The notes below the pieces were generated by a model that saw nothing but the letters and a program-made list of their open reading frames with translations, was not told the origin of the DNA and did not search any database. Positions 26,215-35,357 of a stretch of 64,000 nucleotides of DNA are shown piece after piece (the first letter of the stretch is position 1; the number at the start of each line of letters is the position of its first letter). A program made the position numbers and the translations under genes. Source of the DNA: Streptomyces sp. Y2F8-2 (lineage in GTDB: Bacteria; Actinomycetota; Actinomycetes; Streptomycetales; Streptomycetaceae); contig NZ_BNGS01000001.1 of assembly GCF_014905555.1 (NCBI RefSeq), forward strand, positions 310,001 to 374,000, read 5' to 3'.

Positions 26215-27102
26215 ATGACGCAGCTTCCGGCTGCCCAGGGGCAGCACGCTCAGGGCACGCTCAGGTCCTCCGACAGCAGCAAGGCGCTGTACGGGGGGAA
26301 GAGCACCCGCCGCATCACCGTCCGCGACCTCACCGCCGCCAAGGAGCGCGGCGAGAAGTGGCCCATGCTCACCGCCTACGACGCGATGACCGCGTCCGTG
26401 TTCGACGAGGCCGGCATCCCGGTCATGCTCGTCGGCGACTCGGCGGGCAACTGCCACCTCGGGTACGAGACGACCGTGCCCGTCACCCTCGACGAGATGA
26501 CCATGCTCTCCGCGGCGGTCGTACGGGGCACCAGGCGCGCCCTGATCGTCGGCGACCTGCCCTTCGGCTCGTACCAGGAGGGTCCGGTGCAAGCGCTGCG
26601 CTCGGCCACCCGGCTGGTGAAGGAGGCCGGGGTCGGCGCGGTGAAGCTGGAGGGCGGCGAGCGCTCGCACCGCCAGATCGAGCTGCTGGTGGAGTCCGGC
26701 ATCCCGGTCATGGCGCACATCGGCCTCACCCCGCAGTCCGTGAACGCCATGGGGTACCGCGTGCAGGGCCGCGGCGAGGAGGCGGCCGCGCAGCTGCTGC
26801 GGGACGCCAAGGCGGTGCAGGACGCGGGTGCGTTCGCGGTGGTCCTGGAGCTGGTGCCGGCGGAGCTGGCGGCCGAGGTGACGCGGGTGCTGCACATTCC
26901 GACGGTCGGCATCGGCGCCGGTCCGGACACGGACGCGCAGGTGCTCGTGTGGACGGACATGCTCGGACTGACCGGGGGCCGGGTGCCGAAGTTCGTGAAG
27001 AAGTACGCGGATCTGCGCCAGGTGATGGGCGACGCGGCGAAGGCGTTCGCCGAGGACGTGGTGGGCGGGACGTTCCCGCTCGAGGAGCACTCGGTCCACT
27101 GA
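26215..27102 (+). CDS. panB: 3-methyl-2-oxobutanoate hydroxymethyltransferase
   Basis: The 295-residue enzyme has the TIM-barrel blocks of ketopantoate hydroxymethyltransferase: MLTAYDAMTASVFDEAGI, VGDSAGNCHLGYETT, VGDLPFGSYQ, VKLEGG, AHIGLTPQSVNAMGY and IGIGAGPDTDAQVLVW. It adds the hydroxymethyl of methylene-tetrahydrofolate to ketoisovalerate, the first step to pantothenate and CoA. ATG 26215 has AGAAGGAG eight bases upstream; an ATG 21 bases earlier has none. Monocistronic. Confidence 0.96.
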   Translation: MTQLPAAQGQHAQGTLRSSDSSKALYGGKSTRRITVRDLTAAKERGEKWPMLTAYDAMTASVFDEAGIPVMLVGDSAGNCHLGYETTVPVTLDEMTMLSAAVVRGTRRALIVGDLPFGSYQEGPVQALRSATRLVKEAGVGAVKLEGGERSHRQIELLVESGIPVMAHIGLTPQSVNAMGYRVQGRGEEAAAQLLRDAKAVQDAGAFAVVLELVPAELAAEVTRVLHIPTVGIGAGPDTDAQVLVWTDMLGLTGGRVPKFVKKYADLRQVMGDAAKAFAEDVVGGTFPLEEHSVH

Positions 27103-27173
27103 CGTCCGCCGGCCGTCCACACGGCGAAGCCCCATAAGGCCACCGCCCCGCGCCCCTTCAGGTGGCGCGCAGC

Positions 27174-27203
27174 AGCCCGCCGATCTTCCCCCGTCGGCGG
27201 GCT
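27174..27203 (+). terminator. Hairpin after panB
   Basis: AGCCCGCCGA (27174-27183) and TCGGCGGGCT (27194-27203) form a perfect 10-base-pair stem with a 10-base C/T-rich loop, 72 bases after panB. Its right arm overlaps the first heptamers of the downstream array. Confidence 0.55.
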
Positions 27204-27262
27204 GTTCGCCGTCTGTCGGCACCCTGTCGGCGGCTGTAGGTGCGCTGTCGGTCGTTTGTCGG
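27191..27262 (+). promoter_or_regulatory. Array of seven phased heptamers, SARP-type binding region of the ABC exporter
   Basis: Heptamers start at 27191 (CCGTCGG), 27202 (CTGTTCG), 27213 (CTGTCGG), 27224 (CTGTCGG), 27234 (CTGTAGG), 27245 (CTGTCGG) and 27256 (TTGTCGG). The spacings are 11, 11, 11, 10, 11, 11 bases, so all lie on one face of the helix. SARP regulators are known to bind direct heptamer repeats with 11-base spacing near the -35. A large SARP gene is convergent to the two ABC genes. The array ends 22 bases before the ABC start codon. Confidence 0.7.
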
Positions 27263-27284
27263 TGGGGGCTGACACCTTCGTGGC

Positions 27285-28310
27285 ATGACGCGAATCGACA
27301 ACACCCCGAAAGACGCCGCACCGGACGCGGCCGTCACCGTGCGGGGGCTGGTCAAGCACTACGGTGAGACCAAGGCGCTGGACGGCGTCGACCTCGATGT
27401 GCGCGAGGGCACCGTCCTCGGCGTGCTGGGGCCGAACGGTGCCGGCAAGACCACCCTCGTGCGCTGCCTGTCCACCCTCATCACCCCGGACGCCGGCCAC
27501 GCCGTGGTCGCCGGCTACGACGTCGTACGGCAGCCGCGGCAGACGCGCCGCGTGATAGGCCTCACCGGCCAGTACGCCTCCGTGGACGAGAAGCTGTCCG
27601 GTTTCGAGAACCTCTACATGATCGGCCGGCTCCTCGACCTGTCCCGCAAGGAGGCCCGCGCCCGGGCCGACGGGCTGCTGGAGCGGTTCTCGCTCACCGA
27701 GGCCGCGAAGCGCCCGGCGTCCACGTACTCCGGCGGTATGCGCCGGCGCCTGGACCTCGCCGCCTCGATGATCGGGCACCCGGCGGTGCTCTACCTGGAC
27801 GAGCCGACCACCGGCCTCGACCCCCGCACCCGGAACGAGGTGTGGACCGAGGTCAAGCGGATGGTCGCCGAGGGCGCGACCGTGCTGCTCACCACCCAGT
27901 ACATGGAGGAGGCCGAGCAGCTCGCCTCCGAGCTGACCGTCATCGACCGCGGCAAGGTCATCGCGGGCGGCGGCATCGACGAACTGAAGGCCAAGGTCGG
28001 CGGCCGTACGCTGCGCGTCCGTCCGGCCGACCCGGCGGAGCTGCGCCCGACGGCCGCGGCACTCGACGAGTTCGGCCTCACCGGTCCCGGCGGCGCGACC
28101 TTGGACACCGAGACCGGCACCGTCCTCGTGCCGATCCTCAGCGACGAGCAGCTGACCGCCGTGGTCGGCGCGCTCACCGCCCGCGGCATCACGCTGGCCG
28201 GCATCTCCACCGAACTGCCCAGCCTGGACGAGGTGTTCCTGTCCCTCACCGGCCACAAGGCCGGAACCCCGCAGAACGCGTCCCCCGCCCGTGAGGAGGT
28301 CGCCGCATGA
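27285..28310 (+). CDS. ABC exporter ATP-binding protein, DrrA type
   Basis: The 341-residue protein has Walker A LGPNGAGKTTL, the Q loop GLTGQYASVDEKLSG, the signature YSGGMRRRLDLAAS, Walker B VLYLDEPTTGLDP, a switch His region equivalent (LLTTQYMEEAEQLA, with Gln in the usual His position) and a C-terminal DUF4162 domain. This is the daunorubicin-resistance DrrA family of drug exporters. There is no Shine-Dalgarno before ATG 27285, so transcription may start at or near the ATG. Its stop overlaps the permease ATG (ATGA, 28307-28310). Confidence 0.93.
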   Translation: MTRIDNTPKDAAPDAAVTVRGLVKHYGETKALDGVDLDVREGTVLGVLGPNGAGKTTLVRCLSTLITPDAGHAVVAGYDVVRQPRQTRRVIGLTGQYASVDEKLSGFENLYMIGRLLDLSRKEARARADGLLERFSLTEAAKRPASTYSGGMRRRLDLAASMIGHPAVLYLDEPTTGLDPRTRNEVWTEVKRMVAEGATVLLTTQYMEEAEQLASELTVIDRGKVIAGGGIDELKAKVGGRTLRVRPADPAELRPTAAALDEFGLTGPGGATLDTETGTVLVPILSDEQLTAVVGALTARGITLAGISTELPSLDEVFLSLTGHKAGTPQNASPAREEVAA

Positions 28311-29125
28311 GCGCCACCACCCTGACCGCACCTGCCGCCCCGGTCTCCGAAGGCCGTATCGGACTGCGCGCCAACCTGCGCCACATCGGCGCGCTGGTCC
28401 GCCGGAACCTGCTGTGGATCCGGCAGGACCCGGAGTCGATGTTCGACGCGATCCTGTTCCCCGTCATCTTCTGCCTGCTGTTCGTGTTCGTCTTCGGCGG
28501 CGCGATCGCGGGCACCCACAACCGGCACGCGTACGTCAACTACGTGGTCCCCGGCCTGATGGCGATGATGGGCATGAACATCGCGCAGGGCGTGGGCACC
28601 GGGTTCAACGAGGACTTCCACAAGGGCGTGATGGACCGCTTCCGGTCCCTGCCGATCAGTCGCGCCTCCGTCCTGGTCGCGAAGATCACGGTGGAGCTCG
28701 GGCGGATGCTGTTCGCCACTGCGGTTCTGCTCACGGTGGGCTTCATGCTCGGACTGTCGGTGTCGAACGTCCCGGGCCTGTTCGCGGCGATCGGCCTGTC
28801 GGTGCTCTTCGGGTTCGGGATCATGTGGATCTTCCTGACCCTGGGCGTGGTGCTGAAGAGCGCCCAGGCCGTCCAAGGGATGGGGTTTCTCGTGCTGATG
28901 CCGCTGCAGTTCGGTTCGTCGATCTTCGCCCCGACCAGCACCATGCCGGGCTGGCTGCAGGCGTTCACCGACTACAACCCGCTGTCGACGCTCGCGGACG
29001 CCGCCCGGGGTCTGATGAACGGGGGTCCGGTCGCCCACAGCGTGCTGATGACCCTCGCCTGGTCGGCCGTCCTCACGCTGGTCATGGCGCCGATCGCCAT
29101 CCGCAAGTTCAACAACAAGAGCTGA
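28307..29125 (+). CDS. ABC-2 type exporter permease, DrrB type
   Basis: The 272-residue protein has six membrane segments typical of ABC-2 permeases and the family blocks IRQDPESMFDAILFPVIFCL, ALGVGTGFNEDF-like GVGTGFNEDFHKGVMDRFRS, LGVVLKSAQAVQGMGF and PTSTMPGWLQAF. It forms the membrane half of the exporter with the ATPase to which it is coupled. Substrate unknown, probably a hydrophobic compound. Convergent with the SARP gene, 28 bases apart. Confidence 0.92.
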   Translation: MSATTLTAPAAPVSEGRIGLRANLRHIGALVRRNLLWIRQDPESMFDAILFPVIFCLLFVFVFGGAIAGTHNRHAYVNYVVPGLMAMMGMNIAQGVGTGFNEDFHKGVMDRFRSLPISRASVLVAKITVELGRMLFATAVLLTVGFMLGLSVSNVPGLFAAIGLSVLFGFGIMWIFLTLGVVLKSAQAVQGMGFLVLMPLQFGSSIFAPTSTMPGWLQAFTDYNPLSTLADAARGLMNGGPVAHSVLMTLAWSAVLTLVMAPIAIRKFNNKS

Positions 29126-29153
29126 CGCCGGGCACGGGCACAGCCGGTCCGCG

Positions 29154-32100
29154 TCACACGAGGGCGGCGGCCTCCTCCAGAGTGAGGCCGCCGCCCTCCG
29201 CGTACGCGGACTCGTAGGCAGTGTCGCCCAGCGCGGCCCGGGCACCCGCCTCCGCCCTGGCGCGTGCCTCGAGCTCCGCGGGTGCCCGGACGTGGCCGGG
29301 CGGCAGCAGCCCGTCTGCGGCGGCCACGCACCGGGCCGCGTCCGCGGCGCGACGCCCGCCGTCCACGCCGGCGAGCGCGATCGCCGCGGTCACCAGATGC
29401 ACGGAGGCCATGTGCGGAGCGATCACCAGGCTCACCCGGTCCGCCGCGCGTGCGAGTGCCGTGCGCACCTTGACGAGCGCCTCCTCGTACCGCTCCTCGA
29501 CGGCGTCCAGCCAGGCGTCCAGGCCGGTCATCATCCCGTCGAAGACCGCGAAGGACGCGGCGCCGAACTCCTCGCGGACCACCTGGAGTTGCTCGCGCGC
29601 CTCGGCGACGCGGTCCGTCCGGCCGAGCCACATCACCAGGAAGATCCGGGCGAACGGCATCGCGTCCATCGCGCCGTGGCGTTCCTCGATCACCTGGCGC
29701 AGCAGCCGCTCACCCCGCTCGGCCTCCCCCGCGTCCAGCAGGGCGCTGCCGAGGCGGGCGCCGAGCACGGCCATCTGGGAGAGGGCACCGAGCTGTTCGG
29801 CCTGACGCTGCGCGGCTTCGTAGTCGGCGGCGGCGAGCAGGTAGTCACCGCGGCGTTCGTTCGCCTCACCGCGGGCTGACAGGGCCTCGGCCGCGCCCCA
29901 GGCGTCGCCGAGGCGGCGGAAGATCTCCAGCGCCTCGTCCGCGTCCCGGGTCGCGTCGCCCGCCCAGTCGCCGCGGTTGGCGAAGATGTTGGCGCGCAAC
30001 TGCAGGGTCTGGGCCAGCTCCCAGGTGTAGCCGAGCTCGCGGCAGGTGCGGACCGACTCGTCGAGGACCGTGCGCACACGCTCCATGTCCGTGGTGAGCA
30101 GAACGGCGAAGAACCACAGGAACCCGGGCACCCGGCAGGTCTGCGGCTGCCCGGGGCGGTAGGTCCGGCTGATGACGCTCAGCTTCTCCTTGGCCTCGGG
30201 CGTCTCCCACGCCTGGATGTCCACGTCCATGCAGGAGAGGTGGACGAGATGCGCGTCGCGGCGGGCCTCGTCGAGGACCTCGGGGCGCATCGGCGGCGGG
30301 GTGTCGGTGGGCCGGTCGAGCAGGTCCGGCACCGCACGCGCGGGCGAGGTGAACGGGTCGGGGCCGAGCGCCATGACCGCGGTCGACCAGGCGCGGGCCT
30401 CCGTGCGCAGGTCCCGCATCTGCCAGTACCAGCACAGCGAGAGCAGCAGGCACAGCGCCTCCTGCTCGTCGCGGGCGGCGACTGCGTGGCGCAGGGCGGT
30501 ACGCAGGTTCTCGTACTCGAGCTGGAGGCGCTCGACCGCCGACCGTTGCTGCGAGGAGCGCAGCAACGGGTCGGTGGTGCGGGCCAGTTCACGGTAGTAG
30601 GTGAGGTGCGCGCGTTCGGTGTCGGACCGCTCGCCCGACTCGTCGAGCCGCTCCCCCGCGTACTCGGCGACCGTCTCGAGAAGCCGGTAGCGCATCTCGC
30701 CGTCGCCCGAAGGGGCGGCCACGACGAGGGACTTGTCGACGAGCGAGCCGAGTGCCTCCAGGGCGGCGGGTCCGCACACGGCCTCGGCGGCGGTCAGGTC
30801 GCATCCGCCGGAGAAGACGGACAGCCGGCGCAGCACCGCGCGTTCGTCCTCGTCGAGGAGGTCCCAGGACCAGTCGACGACGGCCCGCAGCGTCTGCTGG
30901 CGGGGCAGCACGGTGCGGCTGCCGGAAGTCAGCAGCCGGAAGCGGTCGTCGAGCCGGTCGGCGATCTGGCGCGGGGTGAGCATGCGGAGGCGGGCGGCCG
31001 CCAGTTCGATGGCGAGGGGCAGCCCGTCGAGGCGGCGGCAGATCTCGGCGGCGGCCTCGGGGTCGTCCTCGACGCGGAAGCCGGGCCGGGCGGCGGCGCC
31101 GCGGTCGGCGAGCAGTTCCAGGGCGTACGGCTGCGGCAGCGGCTCGACGGGGCGCAGTACCTCTCCGGGGACGCCGAGGGGTTCCCGGCTGGTGGCGAGG
31201 ACCGTCAGGCCGGGGCAGCGTTCGAGCAGGTGCGCGACGAGGTGGGCGGCGGCGTCCACGACGTGCTCGCAGTTGTCGAGGATGAGCAGCATGCGGCGCC
31301 GGGCGCAGTGCTCGGCGAGCCGGACGAGGGGGTCGTCGTGCCGGTCGGCGACGGCGCGCATCTCCTCGGCGCCGGCGCCGCGCAGCACGGTCTCGCGCGC
31401 GCCGACGGCGGTGAGCACGGCCTCGGGCACGGCCTCGGGGTCGTCGACGGGCGCGAGTTCGGCCAGCCACACGCCGTCCCGCAGTTCGTGCGCCACGGTC
31501 TCGGCGGCCTCCTGGGACAGCCGCGTCTTTCCGGCGCCACCGGGCCCGAGCAGGGTGACGAGCCGGGAGTGGGCGAGATCACCGCGAAGGGCGTCGATGT
31601 CGGCGTCGCGCCCGACGAAGGAGGTGAGCCGGGCGCGGAGGTTTCCGGGAGGCGGGGGTGCGGCGGGGGTGCCGCCGTGGGACGGGCGCGTGGTGGGCGC
31701 GGCGCCGGGGACACGCAGCAACTCCTCGTGGAGCGCGCGCAGTTCGGGTCCGGGGTCGGAGCCCAGCCGGTCAGCCAGCAACTGCCGTACGTCCTCGTAG
31801 GCGGCCAGGGCCTGAGCCGGGCGGCCCGCGTCCCGCAGGGCGCGCAGGCGCAGCGCCTGGAGGGGCTCGTCCAGGGGGTGGAGGTCGCACAGGGCGGTCA
31901 GCTCGGGCAGGTGCTGCTCGCCGTGGCCGAGGGCGAGCCCCGCGGTGAGGCGGGCGCGGAGCGCGTCGAGGCGGCGGGTCTCCCAGCGGGCGGCCTCGGC
32001 GGTGCGGTCGGGCAGGTCGGCGAGGGCGGGGCCGCGCCACAGGGCGAGGGCGTCGTCCAGCACGACCGCCGCCTTCGCGGGGTCGCCGTCGGCCAGTGCG

Positions 32101-32435
32101 CGCAGGCCCTCCCCGGCCAGCCGCTCGAACCGGTGCAGGTCGACGTCGTCCGGCGCGGCGGCCAGCCGGTAGCCGCCGTCCACGGACTCCACGGCCTCCG
32201 CACCGAGCGCCCGGCGCAGCCGCCCGACCAGCGCCTGCAGGGCGCCGGGGGCATCGGCGGGCGGGTCGCCGTCCCACACCTCGTCGACGAGCAGGGTGGC
32301 CGGCACGACCCGGCCGGCCCGCAGCGCGAGCACGGTCAGCAGGGCACGCAGCCGCGCCCCGCCGAGGGGCAGCGGCGTGCCGTCGGGGCGAAGTGCCTGG
32401 GTGGTACCGAGAAGGCGATAGCGCACGGGGTTCAT
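29154..32435 (-). CDS. Large SARP-family (AfsR-like) transcriptional regulator
   Basis: The 1093-residue protein has an N-terminal winged-helix (RYRLLGTTQALRPDG, LRALLTVLALRAGRVVPATL), a BTAD domain (about 95-245), an NB-ARC/AAA ATPase (about 270-560; Walker A LLGPGGAGKTRLSQ, Walker B LLILDNCEHVVDAA, LPLAIELAAARL) and C-terminal TPR-like repeats. SARPs activate genes by binding direct heptamer repeats. The array in front of the convergent ABC exporter fits such a target. ATG 32435 was preferred to 32453; GTG 32426 has the better-spaced GGAG and is also possible. Confidence 0.92.
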   Translation of the reverse strand: MNPVRYRLLGTTQALRPDGTPLPLGGARLRALLTVLALRAGRVVPATLLVDEVWDGDPPADAPGALQALVGRLRRALGAEAVESVDGGYRLAAAPDDVDLHRFERLAGEGLRALADGDPAKAAVVLDDALALWRGPALADLPDRTAEAARWETRRLDALRARLTAGLALGHGEQHLPELTALCDLHPLDEPLQALRLRALRDAGRPAQALAAYEDVRQLLADRLGSDPGPELRALHEELLRVPGAAPTTRPSHGGTPAAPPPPGNLRARLTSFVGRDADIDALRGDLAHSRLVTLLGPGGAGKTRLSQEAAETVAHELRDGVWLAELAPVDDPEAVPEAVLTAVGARETVLRGAGAEEMRAVADRHDDPLVRLAEHCARRRMLLILDNCEHVVDAAAHLVAHLLERCPGLTVLATSREPLGVPGEVLRPVEPLPQPYALELLADRGAAARPGFRVEDDPEAAAEICRRLDGLPLAIELAAARLRMLTPRQIADRLDDRFRLLTSGSRTVLPRQQTLRAVVDWSWDLLDEDERAVLRRLSVFSGGCDLTAAEAVCGPAALEALGSLVDKSLVVAAPSGDGEMRYRLLETVAEYAGERLDESGERSDTERAHLTYYRELARTTDPLLRSSQQRSAVERLQLEYENLRTALRHAVAARDEQEALCLLLSLCWYWQMRDLRTEARAWSTAVMALGPDPFTSPARAVPDLLDRPTDTPPPMRPEVLDEARRDAHLVHLSCMDVDIQAWETPEAKEKLSVISRTYRPGQPQTCRVPGFLWFFAVLLTTDMERVRTVLDESVRTCRELGYTWELAQTLQLRANIFANRGDWAGDATRDADEALEIFRRLGDAWGAAEALSARGEANERRGDYLLAAADYEAAQRQAEQLGALSQMAVLGARLGSALLDAGEAERGERLLRQVIEERHGAMDAMPFARIFLVMWLGRTDRVAEAREQLQVVREEFGAASFAVFDGMMTGLDAWLDAVEERYEEALVKVRTALARAADRVSLVIAPHMASVHLVTAAIALAGVDGGRRAADAARCVAAADGLLPPGHVRAPAELEARARAEAGARAALGDTAYESAYAEGGGLTLEEAAALV

Positions 32436-32580
32436 TCTCTCCGCCACCGTCACCGCGGGTCACGGGGTTTCCGCGCGGCGCGGCGCGGGCACCGGAACTC
32501 GGCCCCCGTGGCGAGACGTTTTCCCGCTGCGCCCGGTACGGTCGGGCCGTCGCCGTATGTGTACGAGTTCAGGGAGACCC

Positions 32581-33381
32581 ATGACCACCGCCGCCGCCCG
32601 GCGCAGTGACCGCAGGATCAGTCCCGTGTTCGTCGGGATTCTGGCCGTGACGGCGGTCACCGGCTGGGCCACCTGGAGCGGGTTCGCCGAGCAGCCTGGC
32701 GTCGCCGTGTTCCTGTTCGTGACGGCCGCCTGGGTGGTCTCCCTGTGCCTGCACGAGTACGCGCACGCCCGCACCGCCCTGCACAGCGGCGACATCTCGG
32801 TCGGCGCGAAGGGCTACCTCACGCTGAACCCGCTGAAGTACACGCACGCCCTGCTGAGCATCGTGCTGCCGGTGGTCTTCGTGATCATGGGCGGGATCGG
32901 TCTGCCGGGCGGCGCGGTGTTCATCGAGCGGGGCCGTATCCGGGGCCGCTGGCGGCACAGCCTGATCTCGGCGGCGGGCCCGCTGACGAACGTGGTGTTC
33001 GCGGCGCTCCTGACGGCCCCGTTCTGGCTGGGCGCGCTGGACGGGGTGCCGCGGGACTTCCGGTTCGCCCTGGCCTTCCTCGCCCTGCTGGAGGTCTCGG
33101 CGACGATCCTGAACTTCCTGCCGGTGCCCGGCCTGGACGGCTACGGCATCCTGGAGCCCTGGCTGCCGTACGGCGTCCGGCGCCAGGTGGAGCCGTTCGC
33201 GCCGTTCGGCCTGCTGTTCGTGTTCGCGCTGCTGTGGGTGCCGTCCGTCAACAACGCGTTCTTCGACGCGATCGACACCATCCTGAACGGCCTGGGCATC
33301 GGCGACTTCGACCGGTACTGCGGTCAGGAGCTGTACCGCTTCTGGCAGGGCACCAACGAGGGCTGCTCGGTCAGCCCGTGA
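32581..33381 (+). CDS. M50-family intramembrane metalloprotease (site-2 protease type)
   Basis: The 266-residue protein has about six membrane segments, the zinc motif HEYAH (in VVSLCLHEYAHARTALHSGD) and the second conserved block NFLPVPGLDGYG. Substrate unknown; actinobacterial members cleave membrane anti-sigma factors or similar. AGGGAG lies 6 bases before ATG 32581. The 3' end overlaps the convergent small membrane gene by 11 bases. Confidence 0.9.
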   Translation: MTTAAARRSDRRISPVFVGILAVTAVTGWATWSGFAEQPGVAVFLFVTAAWVVSLCLHEYAHARTALHSGDISVGAKGYLTLNPLKYTHALLSIVLPVVFVIMGGIGLPGGAVFIERGRIRGRWRHSLISAAGPLTNVVFAALLTAPFWLGALDGVPRDFRFALAFLALLEVSATILNFLPVPGLDGYGILEPWLPYGVRRQVEPFAPFGLLFVFALLWVPSVNNAFFDAIDTILNGLGIGDFDRYCGQELYRFWQGTNEGCSVSP

Positions 33382-33565
33382 CGGACCTCGCCCCGTCCGA
33401 CCGGCCCGCGCGGCCGCGCTTGAAGTAGTACCAGGTCATGTTGGACGACACGCCCGCGAGCAGGATCCACACGATGCCGAGCCAGCTGCCCTGGACGAAG
33501 GAGACGACGGCCGCGGCCACGGAGAGGACGCAGACGGCGAGGGCGTAGAGGGCTAGGCGGGGCAT
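33371..33565 (-). CDS. Small membrane protein
   Basis: This 64-residue protein has two hydrophobic helices (LALYALAVCVLSVAAAVVSF and IVWILLAGVSSNMTWYYF) and a basic tail RGRAGRS. AGGAG precedes ATG 33565. No family recognised. It lies 84 bases downstream of the F420-NADPH reductase on the same strand, but a hairpin separates them. Confidence 0.65.
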   Translation of the reverse strand: MPRLALYALAVCVLSVAAAVVSFVQGSWLGIVWILLAGVSSNMTWYYFKRGRAGRSDGARSVTG

Positions 33566-33583
33566 GGGTTCGGCTCTCCTGTC

Positions 33584-33643
33584 GGGGGACACTGCTCGGA
33601 ATGCTCGCAATGCTCGGAACTGCTTCGCCGACCAGTGTCCCCC
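33584..33643 (-). terminator. Hairpin between the F420 reductase and the small membrane gene
   Basis: GGGGGACACTG (33584-33594) and CAGTGTCCCCC (33633-33643) form a perfect 11-base-pair stem around a 38-base loop that has internal ATGCTCG repeats. It starts seven bases after the reductase stop. Confidence 0.6.
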
Positions 33644-33649
33644 ATCGGG

Positions 33650-34354
33650 TCACACGTCCGTGATCCGGAGACCGGCGTGTGCCTTGTACCGCCGGTTGAC
33701 GGAGATCAGGTTCGCCACCAGCGACTCCACCTGGTGGGCGTTGCGCAGCCGGCCGGCGAAGATGCCGCGCATGCCGGGGATGCGTCCGGCCAGCGCCTGC
33801 ACGATCTCGACATCGGCCCGCTCCTCACCGAGCACCATGACGTCCGTGTCGATCTGCTCGACCTCCGGGTCCTCCAGGAGGACGGCGGACAGGTGGTGGA
33901 AGGCGGCGGTGACCCGCGACTCGGGCAGCAGAGCGGCGGCCTGCTCGGCGGCGCTGCCCTCCTCCGGCTTCAGCGCGTAGGCGCCCTTCTTGTCGAAGCC
34001 GAGCGGGTTGACACAGTCGACGACGAGCTTGCCGGCCAGCTCCTCGCGCAGTGACTCGAGCAGCGGGCCGTGGCCCTCCCACGGCACGGCGACGATCACG
34101 ATGTCGCTGCGCCGCGCGGTCTCGGCGTTGTCGGCGCCCTCGATGCCGTGGCCGATCTCCTGGGCGGCGTTCTGCGCGCGCTCCGCGGCACGGGAGCCGA
34201 TGATCACCTTCTGGCCGGCCCGGGCGAGCCGGTAGGCGAGGCCCTTGCCCTGCGGCCCGGTGCCGCCGAGCACGCCGACGACGTGTCCGGAGACGTCGGG
34301 GAGGTCCCAGGGGTCCTTGGCGGGGGCCTTGGGTGCACTGTCGGTAGAGGTCAT
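33650..34354 (-). CDS. NADPH-dependent F420 reductase (NADPH:F420 oxidoreductase)
   Basis: The 234-residue protein has a Rossmann start GVLGGTGPQGKGLAYRLA, IIGSRAAERA, VIVAVPWEGHGPLL, VVDCVNPLGFDKKGAYAL and RVTAAFHHLSAVLLEDPEV, as in the Fno/NpdG family that reduces coenzyme F420 with NADPH. It supplies reduced F420 for F420-dependent enzymes in the cytoplasm. TAGAGT (34361-34366) ends six bases before the ATG with no Shine-Dalgarno, so the mRNA is probably leaderless. Confidence 0.92.
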   Translation of the reverse strand: MTSTDSAPKAPAKDPWDLPDVSGHVVGVLGGTGPQGKGLAYRLARAGQKVIIGSRAAERAQNAAQEIGHGIEGADNAETARRSDIVIVAVPWEGHGPLLESLREELAGKLVVDCVNPLGFDKKGAYALKPEEGSAAEQAAALLPESRVTAAFHHLSAVLLEDPEVEQIDTDVMVLGEERADVEIVQALAGRIPGMRGIFAGRLRNAHQVESLVANLISVNRRYKAHAGLRITDV

Positions 34355-34556
34355 GGGCCGACTCTACGTGCGCCCCGGCCGGCCGCGCCGCTCAGGTGAG
34401 GGCCGTCCCGGGATCCGACGGACGGTGCCCTCCGGAGGGCCGGTGGCGGTGGGCGGTGGTGCGTCTGCGGCCGGTGGTCCTGACCCGTCCCCGGGTCGGG
34501 GGAATTCAGGGGGAACTCCCGCTTCCCAGGGGCCGTTTGCGGCAGGATACGTGCGT

Positions 34557-35159
34557 ATGGACGCCGTACGGGTCGCCTTGCTGCGGGAAGTGCTCGCCGG
34601 GACCGAGTGGCCGGTCGCCACGCGGCGGTTCGCGGGGACGCTGCGCGGGTCCGTGGTGTCGCACGGGGGCGGGCTGCTGCTCGTGGGCACTCAGGACTAC
34701 GAGCCGTGGCACCTGGCGGCGCACCTGGCCGACGAGGCGGCCTGGTCCGGGACGCCGGAGCTGTCCCCGACGCTGGTGCGGCACGCGGCGCGGGCCTCGG
34801 ACCCGGCGCACCTGGCGGTGGGGCCGGGACGGCTGTCGGCGGCGCGGCGCGGGGAGACACTGCTGGTGGTGTCGCCCGCCGCGCCGGGGGCGGCGCTGCT
34901 GGAGCGGGTCCACGACGCGCGGCGGGCCGGGGCGACGGTGCTGGCGCTGGACGCCGGGGACCGGGACCTGACGGCTCTGGCACACGAGTCGCTGACGGTG
35001 CCCGAGGAGACGGATCTGGACCTGGACACGGTGCAGCACCTGGTGAGCGCGGCGGCCGGGGAGAACCGGCTGCCGGCTCCACGGGGCCGCCGCCGCTTCC
35101 GGGACCGTCTGTCCCGGCTGGCGGACCAGCTGACGGAGCCGCCGCCGGCGCGGTGGTAG
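34557..35159 (+). CDS. Conserved hypothetical protein with SIS-like fold features
   Basis: The 200-residue protein contains [17 protein letters not shown] and [20 protein letters not shown] followed by [20 protein letters not shown], resembling the Ser-rich sugar-phosphate binding strand and following helix of SIS domains, then a C-terminal basic tail. It is not a clear family match. CAGGAT lies eight bases before ATG 34557; GTG 34551 in frame is an alternative. It precedes map by about 480 bases. Confidence 0.65.
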   Translation: MDAVRVALLREVLAGTEWPVATRRFAGTLRGSVVSHGGGLLLVGTQDYEPWHLAAHLADEAAWSGTPELSPTLVRHAARASDPAHLAVGPGRLSAARRGETLLVVSPAAPGAALLERVHDARRAGATVLALDAGDRDLTALAHESLTVPEETDLDLDTVQHLVSAAAGENRLPAPRGRRRFRDRLSRLADQLTEPPPARW

Positions 35160-35278
35160 CCGGCGGGAGACCCGGTTGCCCCGGGCGCCGGGCGGTGGGC
35201 ACCCGCCCGCCCGGAAGGCGGACGGGTGGGGGGCCTCCTGTCTCCGCCGGGCAGCGGCGGAGGCGGTGCGTGAGCCCC

Positions 35279-35357
35279 GGCTCAGTCCTCCATCCGCTCT
35301 GCGCGAGCCCCTGGCTCAGTCCCGATGCCGCTCCGCGCAAGCCACACGGCTCAGTCC
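35279..35357. repeat. Triplicated 3' end segment of the small gene at 35351
   Basis: The plus-strand decamer GGCTCAGTCC occurs at 35279, 35313 and 35348 (34- and 35-base period), with GCGC and CCGCTC between. On the complement it reads GGACTGAGCC, and the copy at 35348 contains the TGA stop of the small gene, so the end of that gene has been tandemly copied twice into the untranslated 3' side. Confidence 0.65.

Noticed and set aside
27174-27262. Simple terminator explanation for the TGTCGG repeats
   Set aside because: Only the first arm pairs; the other copies are direct, not inverted, and phased at 11 bases.
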